Shown: positions 45,368 to 63,074 of the stretch, in pieces | Numbering within the stretch: the stretch's first letter is position 1 | How the letters are laid out: the number at the start of each line of letters is the position of its first letter | NCBI GenBank assembly: GCA_026225945.1 | Contig: JAMJFZ010000107.1 | Coordinates: forward strand, 43,266,501 to 43,330,500 | Source: Cricetomys ansorgei | Lineage: Eukaryota > Chordata > Mammalia > Rodentia > Nesomyidae | Direction: 5' to 3' | Length of the DNA: 64,000 nucleotides | Translations under genes and position numbers: made by a program | The notes under the pieces: generated by a model | Seen by the model: the letters and a program-made list of their open reading frames with translations, nothing else | What the model was told of the DNA's origin: nothing | The model's database searches: none

Positions 45368-46238
45368 AAGTAAGCTTTCTCAGGCTACATTACAAAACAA
45401 TATTTAGATGTAGTTCTTAGGCTAGTGATCTTTATGAGATGTTTTCCCTCATATTTTATCTTCTACAGAAACATTTCCAAGATTTAAAAACTATATAGAA
45501 AATGAATTTACACAAAAGCATATTGCTGTAATTCTTGAATTTTTGGGGGGTCATGATGGTTTTTGCTCATTGAATTAAGATATTTGAGGGCACATTTGAA
45601 GGGACATGATACTAAATAATTTCTTAAATCCATTTTTTTAAAAATTTACAAATTAGCCAGTTATCTGTAAGACTCTTTTACTAAGTTGTAGACATGCTTT
45701 CTACACTTTCTACAAATAGGATTTGAAAGCCTAGTCTTTGAATTTTCTTAGAGCTTCATTTGATTTTGTGAAAAATTTTAGATGATGAAATACATTTTTA
45801 AAATTAGTAAACTTTATAAAATTAAACAAATGCCCAAGAAAATACAAAGAATTAAACTTTCAAATTTTGTTTTTAAATAAGTTGGCAACACGAGTACTTT
45901 GAAATCACAAAACTCAATCTGTGCTAAGTCATCCCAGATACTGCATTTCATAAGGCGAAGGGGCATTTGCTTTTGGTGTGCTTTTAGATTCAGTCCAGGC
46001 CAGGCCATTCTAAAGGCTAAGAAGTGGGTCTCTGAGGACTCTTCCTAGCAATTCGATAGGTGTCTACATTTTAGTTTGTAAAAATTATAGAATACAAATA
46101 TAAGAATGAAGGTAACATATCTGTAAAATACCCAGGATAATATAATGCAGATACAGAACGTAACAGATGTAGCTTCTGTAAACATATACACATTATTTCA
46201 GGTTAGGATTGATGGTCTCTGTTGAAATGCATTGTGGT

Positions 46239-46304
46239 CTAAATTCTTTGGTGAATAAGTAAGGAGTGAAGTTCATCTGCCAATGTAGGGTTCAGATGGC
46301 AAGC
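46239..46304 (-). CDS. Lrp2bp: Lrp2bp exon 8 (last), with stop
   Basis: 66 bp including TAG at 46241-46239 (acceptor ttaattttaag). It encodes ACHLNPTLADELHSLLIHQR and I. It is too short to be found by open-frame length, and was located by matching the conserved C-terminus. Confidence 0.95.
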   Translation of the reverse strand, partial: ACHLNPTLADELHSLLIHQRI

Positions 46305-50518
<4,214 letters not shown>

Positions 50519-50931
50519 TCAAACTGAATGTCTTTTTTTCCTAATAGTGCATAGGGTTCAAGTTTAACACGGTGTATAAAAACCACACATCTATGCTTAG
50601 GGATATGTTTGCTCTGGGTTTTCAAGGATAAAGACAAGGAAGGGTAGGATGTATAAAAGGATGTGCTGGTTAGGCATTTCTGGAAACTGTGCAGTGTACA
50701 TCTTCTACTGTCTTCTCCCAGGCTCGCTTTCACTGAGTGTGCTCATTAGTAAAAAAATGTCCAAAATGCCAACCCTCATATGACAGCTGCACAGTCATAC
50801 AGGTGGCATTCTAACCATGAGTGACAAACACATCTCCCCTGGTAATGGCACTTGTGAATAAGCCTCATGACCTGAGTTTGATCCCTGGAACCCATTTCAG
50901 CTTCTCCTCTGACCTCTATACTGTGTGATGC

Positions 50932-50933
<2 letters not shown>

Positions 50934-50973
<40 letters not shown>
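50934..50973. repeat. (GT)20 microsatellite
   Basis: Pure GT run at the end of a SINE-like stretch (50850-50930: 'gacctgagtttgatccctgg'). Confidence 0.95.
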
Positions 50974-50974
<1 letters not shown>

Positions 50975-51014
50975 TGTATTTGTGTATGCATGTGTGTTTG
51001 TGTGCATGTGTGTG

Positions 51015-51166
51015 CATGTGCATGCGCATGGGCACCTGTGCTGCTCTTGCAGAGGACTCTAATTTGATTCTTAGAACCCAATTGGTTCATAAGCACCTGT
51101 AACTCCCGTTCTAGTATATCCATTGCTCTCTTCTGACCTCCACAGGCAACACACACACACACAGAC

Positions 51167-51210
<44 letters not shown>
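51015..51210 (+). repeat. SINE remnant (B2/B3-like) with (CA)n tail
   Basis: 'gatccttagaaccca'-like box B (about 51067-51080), 'cacctgtaactcccgttcta' and 'ctcttctgacctccacagg' run into CA repeats (51148-51210) interrupted by 'gactata'. Confidence 0.7.
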
Positions 51211-51215
<5 letters not shown>

Positions 51216-52544
51216 CATAATAAAGTCTTTTTCAAAGGTCAAAATAAAGGAGAATCACTAGTACATTGCCATTGGAAGCTATCGAAAGACCACCTAATGT
51301 GACAGCTCCACAGTCAATCTCCCTTGGCCCAGAATCATTCCCTTTAGTTTTTCCAGATCAGGAATGTCCATTCCGTGGCCTTACCAATCTTCATAACCAA
51401 GTTAGTGAATTCCTGGCTTTGGGTGGCTTCCTTCATTATCCACACACCGGAATGTCAAGGCAGCTCTGGGTCTCAAAGCAAAACTGTTTGTCTGATTTTC
51501 TCCCTTTTGTTCCTTTGTCATCAGTTAAGTCTCTGCTTGAATGTGACTCCTCTGAATGGCATTCTATAATCACTGTGTCCATGCAATGGCTTTTGGGTTC
51601 TTAACCAATACCTGACATTCCAAATCGACCCCCTCGAAGCCCCGAGGTTGTTCTCATGGCCTGACAATCTTGGGGGCAGGAGGGCTTCTTATCCTGAAGC
51701 TAAGGCCACTGAGACTATAGCTGAACTCAGCACCAGAAGTCTGTTTGGAGCCTCGAGCTTAGTTAGTAACGTCAACTGTCGCAGCTGGATATTTTGGAGA
51801 CCACACGAAATGTGTCTGCAAGTCATCTGTCTTCTCACATATTCCTAATTCCACAATGTCCTGGCAGCCTCCCCTCCCCCTCCATTCCTGCTGCTCCCCA
51901 CACCCTCAGCCTTTTCCCCACGTCTCTTACTTTTCCTACCTCAACTCTGTGGTCCCACGAAGCCCTCTTTAGTGAAGGCAGTACTTCGACTCTCCCGATA
52001 TATAATAATGCTCAAAGATGGAGCTGCCTTTGTTTCCAGTTTCTGAGCATCATCTCATCTCCACCCTAGTGGAGACAGACTAACTACTTTATAGTTCATC
52101 GAACCCACTGTGTTGCCAGTTCTATCATTTTCCCGGTCACTGGTCATCCCCCAGCATCTGCAGGAAGGCTTTAGCTCCTGGTTTAGGTCTCCACATGTCA
52201 TTTTGTCATTTGATCTGACTTAGTGACCACAAAGATGGAAATAAAACCCAATGCCAGAGTGTTACTTGTCATGTCCAGAGAATCTCCAGTGTACTCTACA
52301 TCAGCTAGCCAACCTATGGCCATGCCTTAAATATCATCTGAAACCATTCCACATGAAACATCTCAAACCATATGCCTTAAACTGTCTTTCTACAGTATTC
52401 TGGTCTTCCTTCATTTCTCATGAGAAGTCAGTCAGTCATCACACTGATGTCTCTCTGCATATAATTCATCCTTTTTCTCTAGCTATATTCCATACTTTAT
52501 CTTTGACTTTCAGCAATTTAACTGTGATGTGAGCCAAGAAAAAG

Positions 52545-52548
<4 letters not shown>

Positions 52549-52596
<48 letters not shown>
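52549..52596. repeat. (GT)24 microsatellite
   Basis: Pure GT run. Confidence 0.97.
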
Positions 52597-52599
<3 letters not shown>

Positions 52600-53049
52600 A
52601 CCTGGGATTCATGGAACTTTCTGGTTCCCTTTTAATTGCAGTTTTCAAGACTAATCTCATCTCTAGTTTACTTTGGTGCAGTTTCCACAGCCTTTATATT
52701 TTGTTCATTGTGTCTCGCTAGGATTGAATCATTATTGTCCATGGGAAGATTTATGCAAAATCACCCTTTTCAACAATCATTACCTTACTTTCTGACTATA
52801 GAGTTTTTTTTGGAGGGGGGGGATGGTTGAGCTATATTTCATGTAATCACAGAAATAGTAAAATACTTTGCTGCTTTTACCCTTTATCACAGTATTTAGC
52901 TGGCAAGAGAATTTTGAGGAGGATATGAGGGAATAGAAACTAGAATGAACTATGTACTTCTTTCAAATCTTTTTTCATCCTCCCCTCCCCACCACCGTGT
53001 GTGCATCTGCATCTGTGTCAGCGTCTGAGTCTGTGTGTCTGCTCATGTG

Positions 53050-53203
53050 AGTACAGGTTTCTGTGGAGGTCAGAAGAAGGTAATAAACCCAGAAGTTGGA
53101 GTTACAGGTTGCTGTGAGCCACAAACGTGGGTGCTGAGAATCCAACTATGGTCCTCTGAAAGAGCAGTAAGTGCTATTTACTGCTGAGCCCTTTCTCCAG
53201 CCC
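53050..53203 (-). repeat. B2/B3 SINE, antisense
   Basis: It has 'gtgtcagcgtc'-like flanks, 'aggtcagaagaaggtaataa', 'gtgggtgctgagaatccaac', and ends 'tgctgagccctttctccagc ccc' at 53181-53203. Confidence 0.85.
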
Positions 53204-54152
53204 CTTCTTTAATCTTTTGCTACAAAAGTCTTGGGAACTGTTTAAAGGTATACAGTGTTGGTCCTGATTCCATCTGCCACATAACCCCAAGATGGTGATG
53301 GGTCATAAAAGTGCAGCCAGACATAGTAAAGTTCCAGTCTGTCACAAACAAAGTCCCAGCTCCCAAAAATCCCTTCACAGTACCCCCTTCTCTCCCCAAG
53401 AGCCTGCTATTTCCTCTCCTTTGTTCTTCTCCAATCAGAAGAGTCAATTAGAGACAGCCTCCACAACCCTTCTCCAGCCTACCTTCCTTTTTTCCCTTCC
53501 TGCTTAGGACCCTGCTGTGCTGACTCTGGTCCTTTCAAACAGGACATAGTCAGACTTATATTTTAGAAAGTTGGCTTTGGTGGCTGTAAGAATGATGAAT
53601 TCAGTGTATGGGAAGAGATTAGAGGTGCGCTTTATGTTATAACCAGGTGAGGGGCACTGTGGGCCTGAAGAAACAGAATGTAGAGAATAAAGGCTTGGAA
53701 CAGACATGGAGAATATTCAAAACGCAGCATGAGCAGTTGTTTACAGAAAAGAATCTGTTTGTGAAAAGATTTGCCTTTTTGCTTTTAACTTTCTAAGGCT
53801 TTGTTTTAGGGAGAGAGTAAATATTATTTTTAAAAATGGGTTTATCATGAATAAATGAAGAGTTTCATGGAATGTTTTAGCACACACTGAAACCATAATG
53901 GCTTCTTTCATTTAAACTGTCAAAGTAGTATATTTACACACCCCCTTATGTTGAATTATTAAACTCTGACTAAAATTCTAGGCTATGATATATGCTGTTC
54001 TTTTCCTGTGTAACTGAGTCCATTTGTAACAAGAGAAAACATTTTACCAGAATAACAGGTGGGATAGTAATTTTTCTCAGAAGACAATGTTTCTCTAGGA
54101 AAGTTCCTTGAAAACTCACTGGAAGCAAGACCTTGATAGCAGTGTCAGCAAG

Positions 54153-54325
54153 GGGGCACAAGGTTAGATACTCACTGAGTCTACTGTGGGACCACAAGAT
54201 CAGATACTGGGTCTACTATGTGACCACAAGGTCAAACCTCACTGAGTCTACTATGGAACCACAAGGTCAGATACTGAGTTACTATGGGGCCAAAGGTCAG
54301 ACAGTCACTGAGTCTACTGTAGACC
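54153..54325 (+). repeat. Minisatellite, five units of 31-36 bp
   Basis: The 'ccacaaggtcagatact' and 'gagtctactatgg' blocks recur with starts near 54157, 54193, 54224, 54259 and 54289. Units differ by small indels. Confidence 0.9.
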
Positions 54326-55329
54326 TAGGCATATCGCAATAAACAAGACAAAGTTCCTGAACTGTGTAGATTGCTTTCCAATAAGGAAACAATAAATTAA
54401 ACAAAACAAATATAAGTGGCCATTACAGCAGTGAAGAAGGAAAGGGTGCTTTTTACAGTACAACCATAGCAAACTTCTAAGAAGAAAACATCTAATCAAC
54501 TACCAGGATTAATAGAAGCAAACGAAAGGATGACAACAATGCTCTGAGGGAGAAAGTAGGACCAACTTAGTTGTCTTTCGGAGGAAGAGAAAGTGAAACG
54601 GGAACACACAAAAAGAGGAAAGGATGGGTTAGAAAGATAAGATTCTGCAGAATCATGAGATAACTCAGTCGGGAAGCAATCCTTCATGGATGACAATAGA
54701 TATGAACGAGAAGCAGATTAAAGTTCGCAGATTATTATTTTCTTTGGTAGGTTTAAATTGTTCTTTTTTTGATAAATTCTTTCTGGTTAGATGTGAGTAT
54801 TCCGAAGATTTTAGAAAGATGTGGCTGTGGATATTAACCTATCGTTACTGTAGTTTTCTTAGTATTTATTTCTAAATTTCATGTTAGTGATCCTATAGCT
54901 TGTGTGATGATTGAGCCTTGCTGTGATTTAGATGTAAATAGGGCACATTGGGTTAGAAAGGCCAGGTCAAAATAAATCCAGCGCTTGGAAGTGATTCTCA
55001 TTCTAAAGACATGGGAAGCTGCCTGGTGTGAATGTGGGAATAAGCTATGGCGTCAGCTTGCTTCGTGGAGGAATCCACAATTCCTCATCCGTAAGTCCTC
55101 CGTGAAGTCTTCTATTCTTCTACCTCTTAGTTAATTTTGGTAACCAACTGATATCTTGTTACTGCAATGCTAATAAATACCAAAGAAGCACATGGTATGG
55201 CACTAGAGTGAACATCAGAACAGGTCTTGAGACCTTTAGCCATCTTTTGTATTATATTTAATATATTTATATTTGTTTATATATTTCTATTTAGTACATG
55301 TATATGTGTATGCATGCATATATGCATGG

Positions 55330-55490
55330 ATGTATATGGGGTGAGCACATGTCATGGCTTGTGCGTGGAGACCAGCAGACAACTTGGAGTCAGTTCTCTC
55401 CTCCCACCGCGCAAGTTCCAGGGAGTGAACTCAGACCCTCAGGTTTGGCAGAAAGCACCGTCCCCTACTGAGCCATCTCACACTGATACA
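55330..55490 (-). repeat. SINE, antisense (B4-like)
   Basis: It has 'gtgcgtggagaccagcagac', 'agttccagggagtgaactca' (reversed box B area) and 'actgagccatctcac' at the reversed head. Confidence 0.75.
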
Positions 55491-55929
55491 TTCTGACCCT
55501 GATAACATTCTTTAAAAGCACCCTGGGTTTTGTAATGACTTAATGCTGATATAAGAACACTATCCTTGAAAATCTAGTAGATCAAGGAAACCTCTGCCGA
55601 ATAAAGCATTGTACATTTGGTCTTCCCTGTGTTGGACCCACTGCTATCTAATAAATCCAGCAAACTGAGGGAGAATGCAATCACCTGAGATTAGCTTGCT
55701 TTTCCAGATGTTAAAATGTCTGAATGAATTGGTGAGTTAATAGAGTAACGGTCTCACAGTCAACAACTATTCGTCTTACTGGTGATTAATCTTGCTCACA
55801 ACGTTTTCCAGAGTGGAGCGGATTTTAATGCTGTTCCCTAAAAGCTGCTTTGTTATCTGAAGATTTTGAAAGATTGATGAAGTGAGGGTGTCTATTTACA
55901 TTTCTGGCCTTAATTGCTTTCCTTTGTTC

Positions 55930-56007
55930 ATTTTGCAGTGCTGGGAACAGAAGTAGAACATGGCCCAGGCCAACAGCTCCACCGCTGAGCTAAACTCTCA
56001 GCCCTTG
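55930..56007 (-). repeat. Short old SINE (ID-like), antisense
   Basis: 'cagtgctgggaacagaagta' and 'caccgctgagctaaactctc agccc' read as a reversed tRNA-type SINE head. Confidence 0.6.
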
Positions 56008-56679
56008 ACTTCAGTGATTTCATGGATGTTACAGGCTTTAATGGTGAGATGAGAGGGAAACAGCCTTAGAGAGTACAGCTAGGATGCTCCATGGAGCATC
56101 AAGTGGCTAAACAGCTTATTTATCTCTAACACTGTTAATGGGCAGTCACGTTTTTTCGTGATTATTTTAGTTGATATGCTTGACTTGACTAGAGAAACTT
56201 GGTCTCAGCTACTGAATGATGTCTCCCAACTTTGCTCAAGTTTCATCCTCCGTCTAAACGCCCTTCCTCCCCTCTATGCTTTTTTAATCAGAAAGGGTCA
56301 GTCAACGTGTGTCACTTGTTTGATGAAAACCTCCTTGACGACGCCCTCGTGCCTGGCGCACATGTGTATCTTAGTCCACAACACTCAGCTTCTTTTATAG
56401 TCTTCCCCAGACTGCCAATCCCTTTCCTACTCATTTTGGATTATCCAGCACCTTGGACTGTTTTGATGTCATCTGTAACGTTAGGGCATTCAACATAAAA
56501 TGTTTGGGCATTGGGCATAATTACATAAAGCCAGTGAAATCAGCCTATGCAGTCCACAAATGCTGCGTATGTAACTCACAGGCTGCATATAAGTGTTCCT
56601 GGCACAGAAAGTAAAGATGGCTCTTTCAAGTTTTGTTTATGTCATTCAAGGGCAATTTCTCATTTTGTATATGTATGTA

Positions 56680-56684
<5 letters not shown>

Positions 56685-56723
<39 letters not shown>

Positions 56724-56912
56724 GGTGTTTTGCCTGGATGTGTGTCTGTGTACCCTGTGTGTGCCTGATGCCATCATAGGCCAGAAGAAGGCATGAGATC
56801 ACCTGTAACTGGAGTCACAGATTGTGAGAAGCCATGTGGGTGCTGGGAATTAAACCCAGGGCCTCTGGAGGAGCAACTAGTACTCTTAATCACTGAGCCA
56901 TCTCTCCGGCTC
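56685..56912 (-). repeat. (TG)n and B2/B3 SINE, antisense
   Basis: (TG)n at 56685-56720, then 'ggaattaaacccagggcctc' and 'cactgagccatctctccggc', a reversed B2-type SINE. Confidence 0.85.
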
Positions 56913-56949
56913 CTATTTGTTTGTCTTTTTAAAATCATTTAAAATTGTG

Positions 56950-57142
56950 TGTGTGGGGTTGGGGTGGGGTATATGTATGGTCACATGTGAGTGTGGTACC
57001 CAAGGAGTTCAGAAAAAAGAGTGTTGTTGTCCTGGAGCTGGAGGTACAGGTGGTTGTGAACTGCCCAGCCTGGGTGTTGACAACTGAACCTGGGGTCTTC
57101 TCAACAGCAGTACATGCTCTTAATCACTCAGCCCAGCCCTCC
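56950..57142 (-). repeat. B2/B3 SINE, antisense, diverged
   Basis: It has 'gagctggaggtacaggtggt', 'gttgacaactgaacctgggg' and 'cttaatcactcagcccagcc'. It lies next to the previous SINE in the same orientation. Confidence 0.75.
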
Positions 57143-57747
57143 TTCACGGGCTAGTTTAAGAACCACTATGGCCAAGGGAGAGGGTTGGTGGCAGGCATAT
57201 CTCCAAATTAGTTTATCCTTGTCTTACAGAGTTCAGAAATATTAAGTAACATTCATAAGACCAGTCTGCAAGTGGTGAAGCCAAGGTTTGAAATCTGTGG
57301 GGAAGCCAAGATTAGAAAACCAATGTACATTTCACATTTGGAATTTTAGACCTTTGCGGATAGGACAGCTTTGCTAGTGAACACAGAAATATATGTCTAA
57401 GTACCTTTGAAAATTAAAAATTAAGTTTTTAATTGTCATTTGAGAAGCATGTGAAATTTCTTTGTACAATGAGAAAAAGCAATTGGACCGATAAAAATCA
57501 AAACTTTCATAATGATCTCCAGAACTCAGTTTGCTTACTTTTTGTCTTCAACAAGATTGCAAACGTAAGGCCCAAAATCACTATTGATGAGCAATTGGTT
57601 ACAGTGCACATATTAGAGTGACGATGTAGATTATGTTCATTAACAAGGAAGGACATGCAACGTTATTATGGTTTAAAAAAAAAGATATTGCAAATTGGCA
57701 TGTATTGTATGGTCTTATTTCAAAAGTGTTTATGTATATATAAATAA

Positions 57748-57748
<1 letters not shown>

Positions 57749-57781
<33 letters not shown>
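57749..57781. repeat. (TG)16 microsatellite
   Basis: Pure TG run. Confidence 0.95.
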
Positions 57782-57783
<2 letters not shown>

Positions 57784-58049
57784 ATATACACATGCAATAC
57801 ATACACACAGTTATTCTTTGACATCCTCTGAGATTGGTTCTATGACCCCCATGGGTACAAAAGTCATGGATGCTCAGGACCCTTATACAAAGTGGCATAG
57901 TATTTGCATATCATCAAGATACATCAGTCATATATCTTGTTATTGATTGATTGCTTATAAAAATACAACCAGAAAACTTTAATATAGGACTGTACGATAC
58001 ACGCCATTTTAATGTTTTTAACTTTTATTATTTTTTAAATTAAAAATTG

Positions 58050-58215
58050 AGTGTGGGTACGTAACTAAACTCACTCTGGTGCATGTGTGGAGGCCTGAGG
58101 CCAGCTTTTGTGACTGAATTTTCTCCTTTTACCATGAGGTCCAGGGATTGAACTTCAGTTAGTTACCTGGCTTGCTTGGCGAGCATTTTACCCACTTAGC
58201 TGTTTTGATGAGCCA
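58050..58215 (-). repeat. Old SINE, antisense (B4-like)
   Basis: It has 'tggtgcatgtgtggaggcct', 'gaggtccagggattgaactt' and 'gagcattttacccacttagc'. The head resembles a reversed tRNA-derived SINE. Confidence 0.6.
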
Positions 58216-58692
58216 TATCATTTTTTAATCTAAGAATTCCGGTTGCCCTTTGTCAATAAACACAATCTATGTCATCGTATCAATACCTGCATCATAATTG
58301 TGTACCAATAATAAGTATTCATACTTGGCGGAATCTGAAGTGATTCAGTTTTCATTTTCTGTATCTTATCCATATGTGTATAGCTTTGTAATCATTTTTT
58401 TTTTTAAATAAGGGGAAATATTTTCAACAGCGTGTTGAGAGCTAATGATAACAAGGAACATTTTTGTGGTAAATTATAGAATCCTATAAATGACCCATAA
58501 AAGACTCACATTGTGCAACTGAGAAAAATCTATGGCAAATTGACAACATAATATCTCAGACAAATTATCAAAATCTTTCCCCATAGTGCTTGTTTCCAAT
58601 TTTGGCCTCTCAAAATTTAGAACTATAGACATTTGTACTGTTTATACATTGTCTAAGAATTTATTTTATGTAAATTTTATTTAAAATTTCTA

Positions 58693-58850
58693 GCTGGGTG
58701 GTGGTGACACACACTTCTAATCCCAGCACTTGGCAGGTAGAGGCAGGCGGATCCCTGTGAATTCGAGGTCAGCATGGTCTACAGAGTGAGTTCCAGGGCA
58801 GCCAGAGTTACAACAGAGAAACCCTGTCTCGAAAAAAAAAAAAAAAACCA
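58693..58850 (+). repeat. B1 SINE, young
   Basis: It has 'agctgggtggtggtgacaca', 'gtctacagagtgagttccag', 'agttacaacagagaaaccct' and 'gtctcgaaaaaaaa'. It is the clearest copy of the 'ttacaacagagaaacc' B1 variant. Confidence 0.96.
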
Positions 58851-59490
58851 AAACAATAAGATAAAATAAAAATTTCTAACCTGAGAGTTGAAGGAAGATC
58901 TATAGTCTTTTCAGGAAGCATTTCAACATATAGAAGAACATATTGCTAACCATGAGACCCATGCTCAGAAAAAGTCTGAGTTCTGGCCCTTCCCTGGACC
59001 ACAAGACAGTGAACTGAGTGTTCAGCGATGTTTTCCAGGAGAGGTGGAATGGTCATAAGTGGCATCTGATAAACTGGAAGTGGGAGCGGGTGTTTATTTT
59101 GCTAGACTTGCCCACTATGTGAACAAAAATATAGTGGCACCTTCAACATGAAAGCTAATCCTTAAACAACTCCTTGTTGTCCCTACAGAGGAGATCACTG
59201 GAAGGATCAAGCATTTCTATAGTAGATGGGGATGGTCACTGAAGTTCAAGTACAAAGAGACTCATTGCTTCTGATAGTTGAATCTAGTTATGCCAAGAAG
59301 CTGCTAGCTTAGATTTGGAGTTGAAGGTGGATGAAGTGGAGAGGAACCAAAAGAAATTAACTTTGTTTTTTATATGTGTATAGTGATATCAATACTCATT
59401 AAAATACTAAAAATTAAATATTAAGATGTAAAACACATGAAAACACAATAATTTGATTGTATCAAGTAATCCGTTGATGGTGAAATCTTA

Positions 59491-61265
<1,775 letters not shown>

Positions 61266-61362
61266 CAGGCTTTTCCTTCTTCCATTGGAAGACTTGTTTT
61301 TTAGCAGCATCCTGAGATAGAGAGAAAGAGTTTTGGGGCAACTTTTCACTAGTCAGCTTCAT
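61266..61362 (-). CDS. Lrp2bp: Lrp2bp exon 1 (coding part), with start codon
   Basis: ATG at 61362-61360 in the context aacaggATGa (A at -3). It encodes MKLTSEKLPQNSFSLSQDAA and KKQVFQWKKEKP plus one base of the next codon (donor gtataa). The start matches the known mouse and human N-terminus. Confidence 0.96.
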
Positions 61363-61383
61363 CCTGTTTCCACAATGTGGACC
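61363..61383 (-). other. Lrp2bp: Lrp2bp 5' UTR part of exon 1
   Basis: Twenty-one bases between an AG acceptor (cttgtttacag) and the ATG. They have no stop in the coding frame, so they could be translated if an upstream start were used. Confidence 0.8.
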
Positions 61384-62262
61384 CTGTAAACAAGAAGGAC
61401 ACATAAGATGATTAAAACTTCTTTGGGAAAAGCACACTGGGAGACTTCAATCCCAGTTGGTATCCATTATAAAAGCATCTGCCCCACATTGTCTGGCCAC
61501 AGGACACCAAACTATAGCTGCTCCTGTCTGGCTGTGTGAGTTCACACCTGGCAATGAGATCTGTCATTCACAACTGCTGCCACTTAGTGGCAACACAGGA
61601 CACTGCTCAGAGAGAGGGTCCTTGTCGCTGGGGACTTTCTGTTATTTCGTAATGGCATCTTGTCAGAGTAATCAAATGAAAGCATTTGTCTGTTTTACCT
61701 GGGAATACACTGTATTTTAGCTGCATCGCTCAGTTTTCTCTTCCAGTCTATACTGGACTGCCATGTTATCAGATGGATCACCACTGTATGGTAAATCAGA
61801 GCCTTCATATAAAATGTAGGGACCACCTCATTTGGGATGAAGGAGTCCAGGTTGGCCTAGGTTGACGGTAGTGAGGATAGCAAACTCTGTTGTTGCTATG
61901 CCTTCTTTTTCTTTTGCTCTTTGACATTCTATTATTTCAACTTACATCCACCAATTAGGAGCCAGCTCCCAGGCAAGGTTCCTGATTGGTGGTCTACAGA
62001 AGTTCTCAAGAGAAACTTTGTGTGATTGGAAAGCTGTATTCATATACTTACTTACAGGATACTATTTTAGGCAATAAGACGCTTCATTAGATGAGAGTGG
62101 GACTCAAGAAAATGAAAAATGGTTTACTAACTTAGCCGGAAAAAAAAAAAATCACTGAAATGTCTGTATGTGGGAGGAGTTAATTAAGAGCTAATTTGTT
62201 TATCTGTAGTTTGATATAAAGAATCTTAAAGTGTTCTTTCCTTGATATACAAAGTTAATGGG

Positions 62263-62378
62263 CCCAGCATGGTGGCTTAATGTCTTTAATTCCAGCATCA
62301 AGGAAGCTGAGACAGGCAGATTGGTGAGTTCAAGGCCAGCCTGGTCTACATTGTGAGACCCTGTCCCCATCCCCAGAT
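62263..62378 (+). repeat. B1 SINE, diverged
   Basis: It has 'gcccagcatggtggcttaat', 'taattccagcatcaaggaag' and 'ggccagcctggtctacattg'. Confidence 0.9.
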
Positions 62379-62399
62379 GAACAAAGTTACTGGTTACAG

Positions 62400-62567
62400 G
62401 GCCCAAGAAAGATGGCTCAGCAGTTAAGAGTACCAGGGTTTAGTTCCCAGTTCTAACTAAGTAAGTTCTGGCTTATACAGGCACATGTGCACATGTGGTG
62501 CACAAACATACATGCAGGCAAAACACTCATACTCATAAAATAAAAAGCAATTAATAAAAAAAAAAAA
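62400..62567 (+). repeat. B2 SINE
   Basis: It has 'gcccaagaaagatggctcag', 'cagttaagagtaccagggtt' and 'acatacatgcaggcaaaaca', with an A-rich tail. There is an internal deletion after the box A region. Confidence 0.9.
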
Positions 62568-62569
62568 TG

Positions 62570-62751
62570 CTTCCATGGGGTCTGAGTTTGGTTCCCAGAA
62601 CCCATGTTGGGTGGGCCACAGTCACGGTTAGCTCCGCCTCTAGGAGAGGACTGTCCTCTTCTGTCCTCTGCTGGCACCGGCGCTAAGTGACATGTGTGCA
62701 TGCAGACACACATACACATAACGATAAAAATAAATCTGAAAAAAAAAAATG
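62570..62751 (+). repeat. B2 SINE, 5'-truncated
   Basis: 'gagtttggttcccagaaccc', then 'ctaggagaggactgtcctct' and a 'cataacgataaaaataaatc' A-rich tail. It lacks the usual head. Confidence 0.8.
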
Positions 62752-62996
62752 GAGTCTTTGGCTCATATGGATCTGTTTCCACTAAAGAATGAGGAATCCC
62801 CAACGAGCTTTCGGGTGAAGCAACGTGTAAGATATTTAGAAGAAAACAATCCAAAGAGACTGTCCACTGTCCACTGCCACTCACAAAGAGGACAGGAGGT
62901 TTTCATGTCACAGTAGACATTAACACAGTGTGTGCTACTGTTTCCAAAAGGCTTCAGAGATACCTCGGCACAAAGCACAAACAACAAACACCTTAC

Positions 62997-63074
62997 CTCT
63001 TTGTCTTTTCTCTCAAAAAGACTGCACATGATTCCTGTTGTTTCAGTGGCTTAAAAAGAAGTATTTCAGAGGGT
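62997..63074 (-). other. Lrp2bp: Probable Lrp2bp upstream (5') exon
   Basis: Reverse strand: acceptor gttgtttttcag before 63074 and donor gtaagg after 62997, 78 bp. It holds an ATG at about 63029 with an A at -3 and an in-frame TAA 24 bases upstream of it. Its last codon is in frame with the 61383 exon. It could be simple 5' UTR, or could give an N-terminal extension (see findings). The call rests only on splice-site quality and position. Confidence 0.5.

Larger units (their letters stand above)
61384..62996. other. Lrp2bp 5' intron, 1.6 kb
   Basis: Contains a B1 (62263-62378) and two B2 copies (62400-62567, 62570-62751) in tandem on the + strand. Positions 61400-62250 look unique. Confidence 0.7.

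Noticed and set aside
50776..51162. 128-codon reverse frame with His/Thr repeats
   Set aside because: The repeats are translations of (GT)n/(CA)n tracts.
62453..62884. 143-codon reverse open frame
   Set aside because: It reads through reversed B2 SINEs and their A/T tails, so it is repeat-derived and not a gene.
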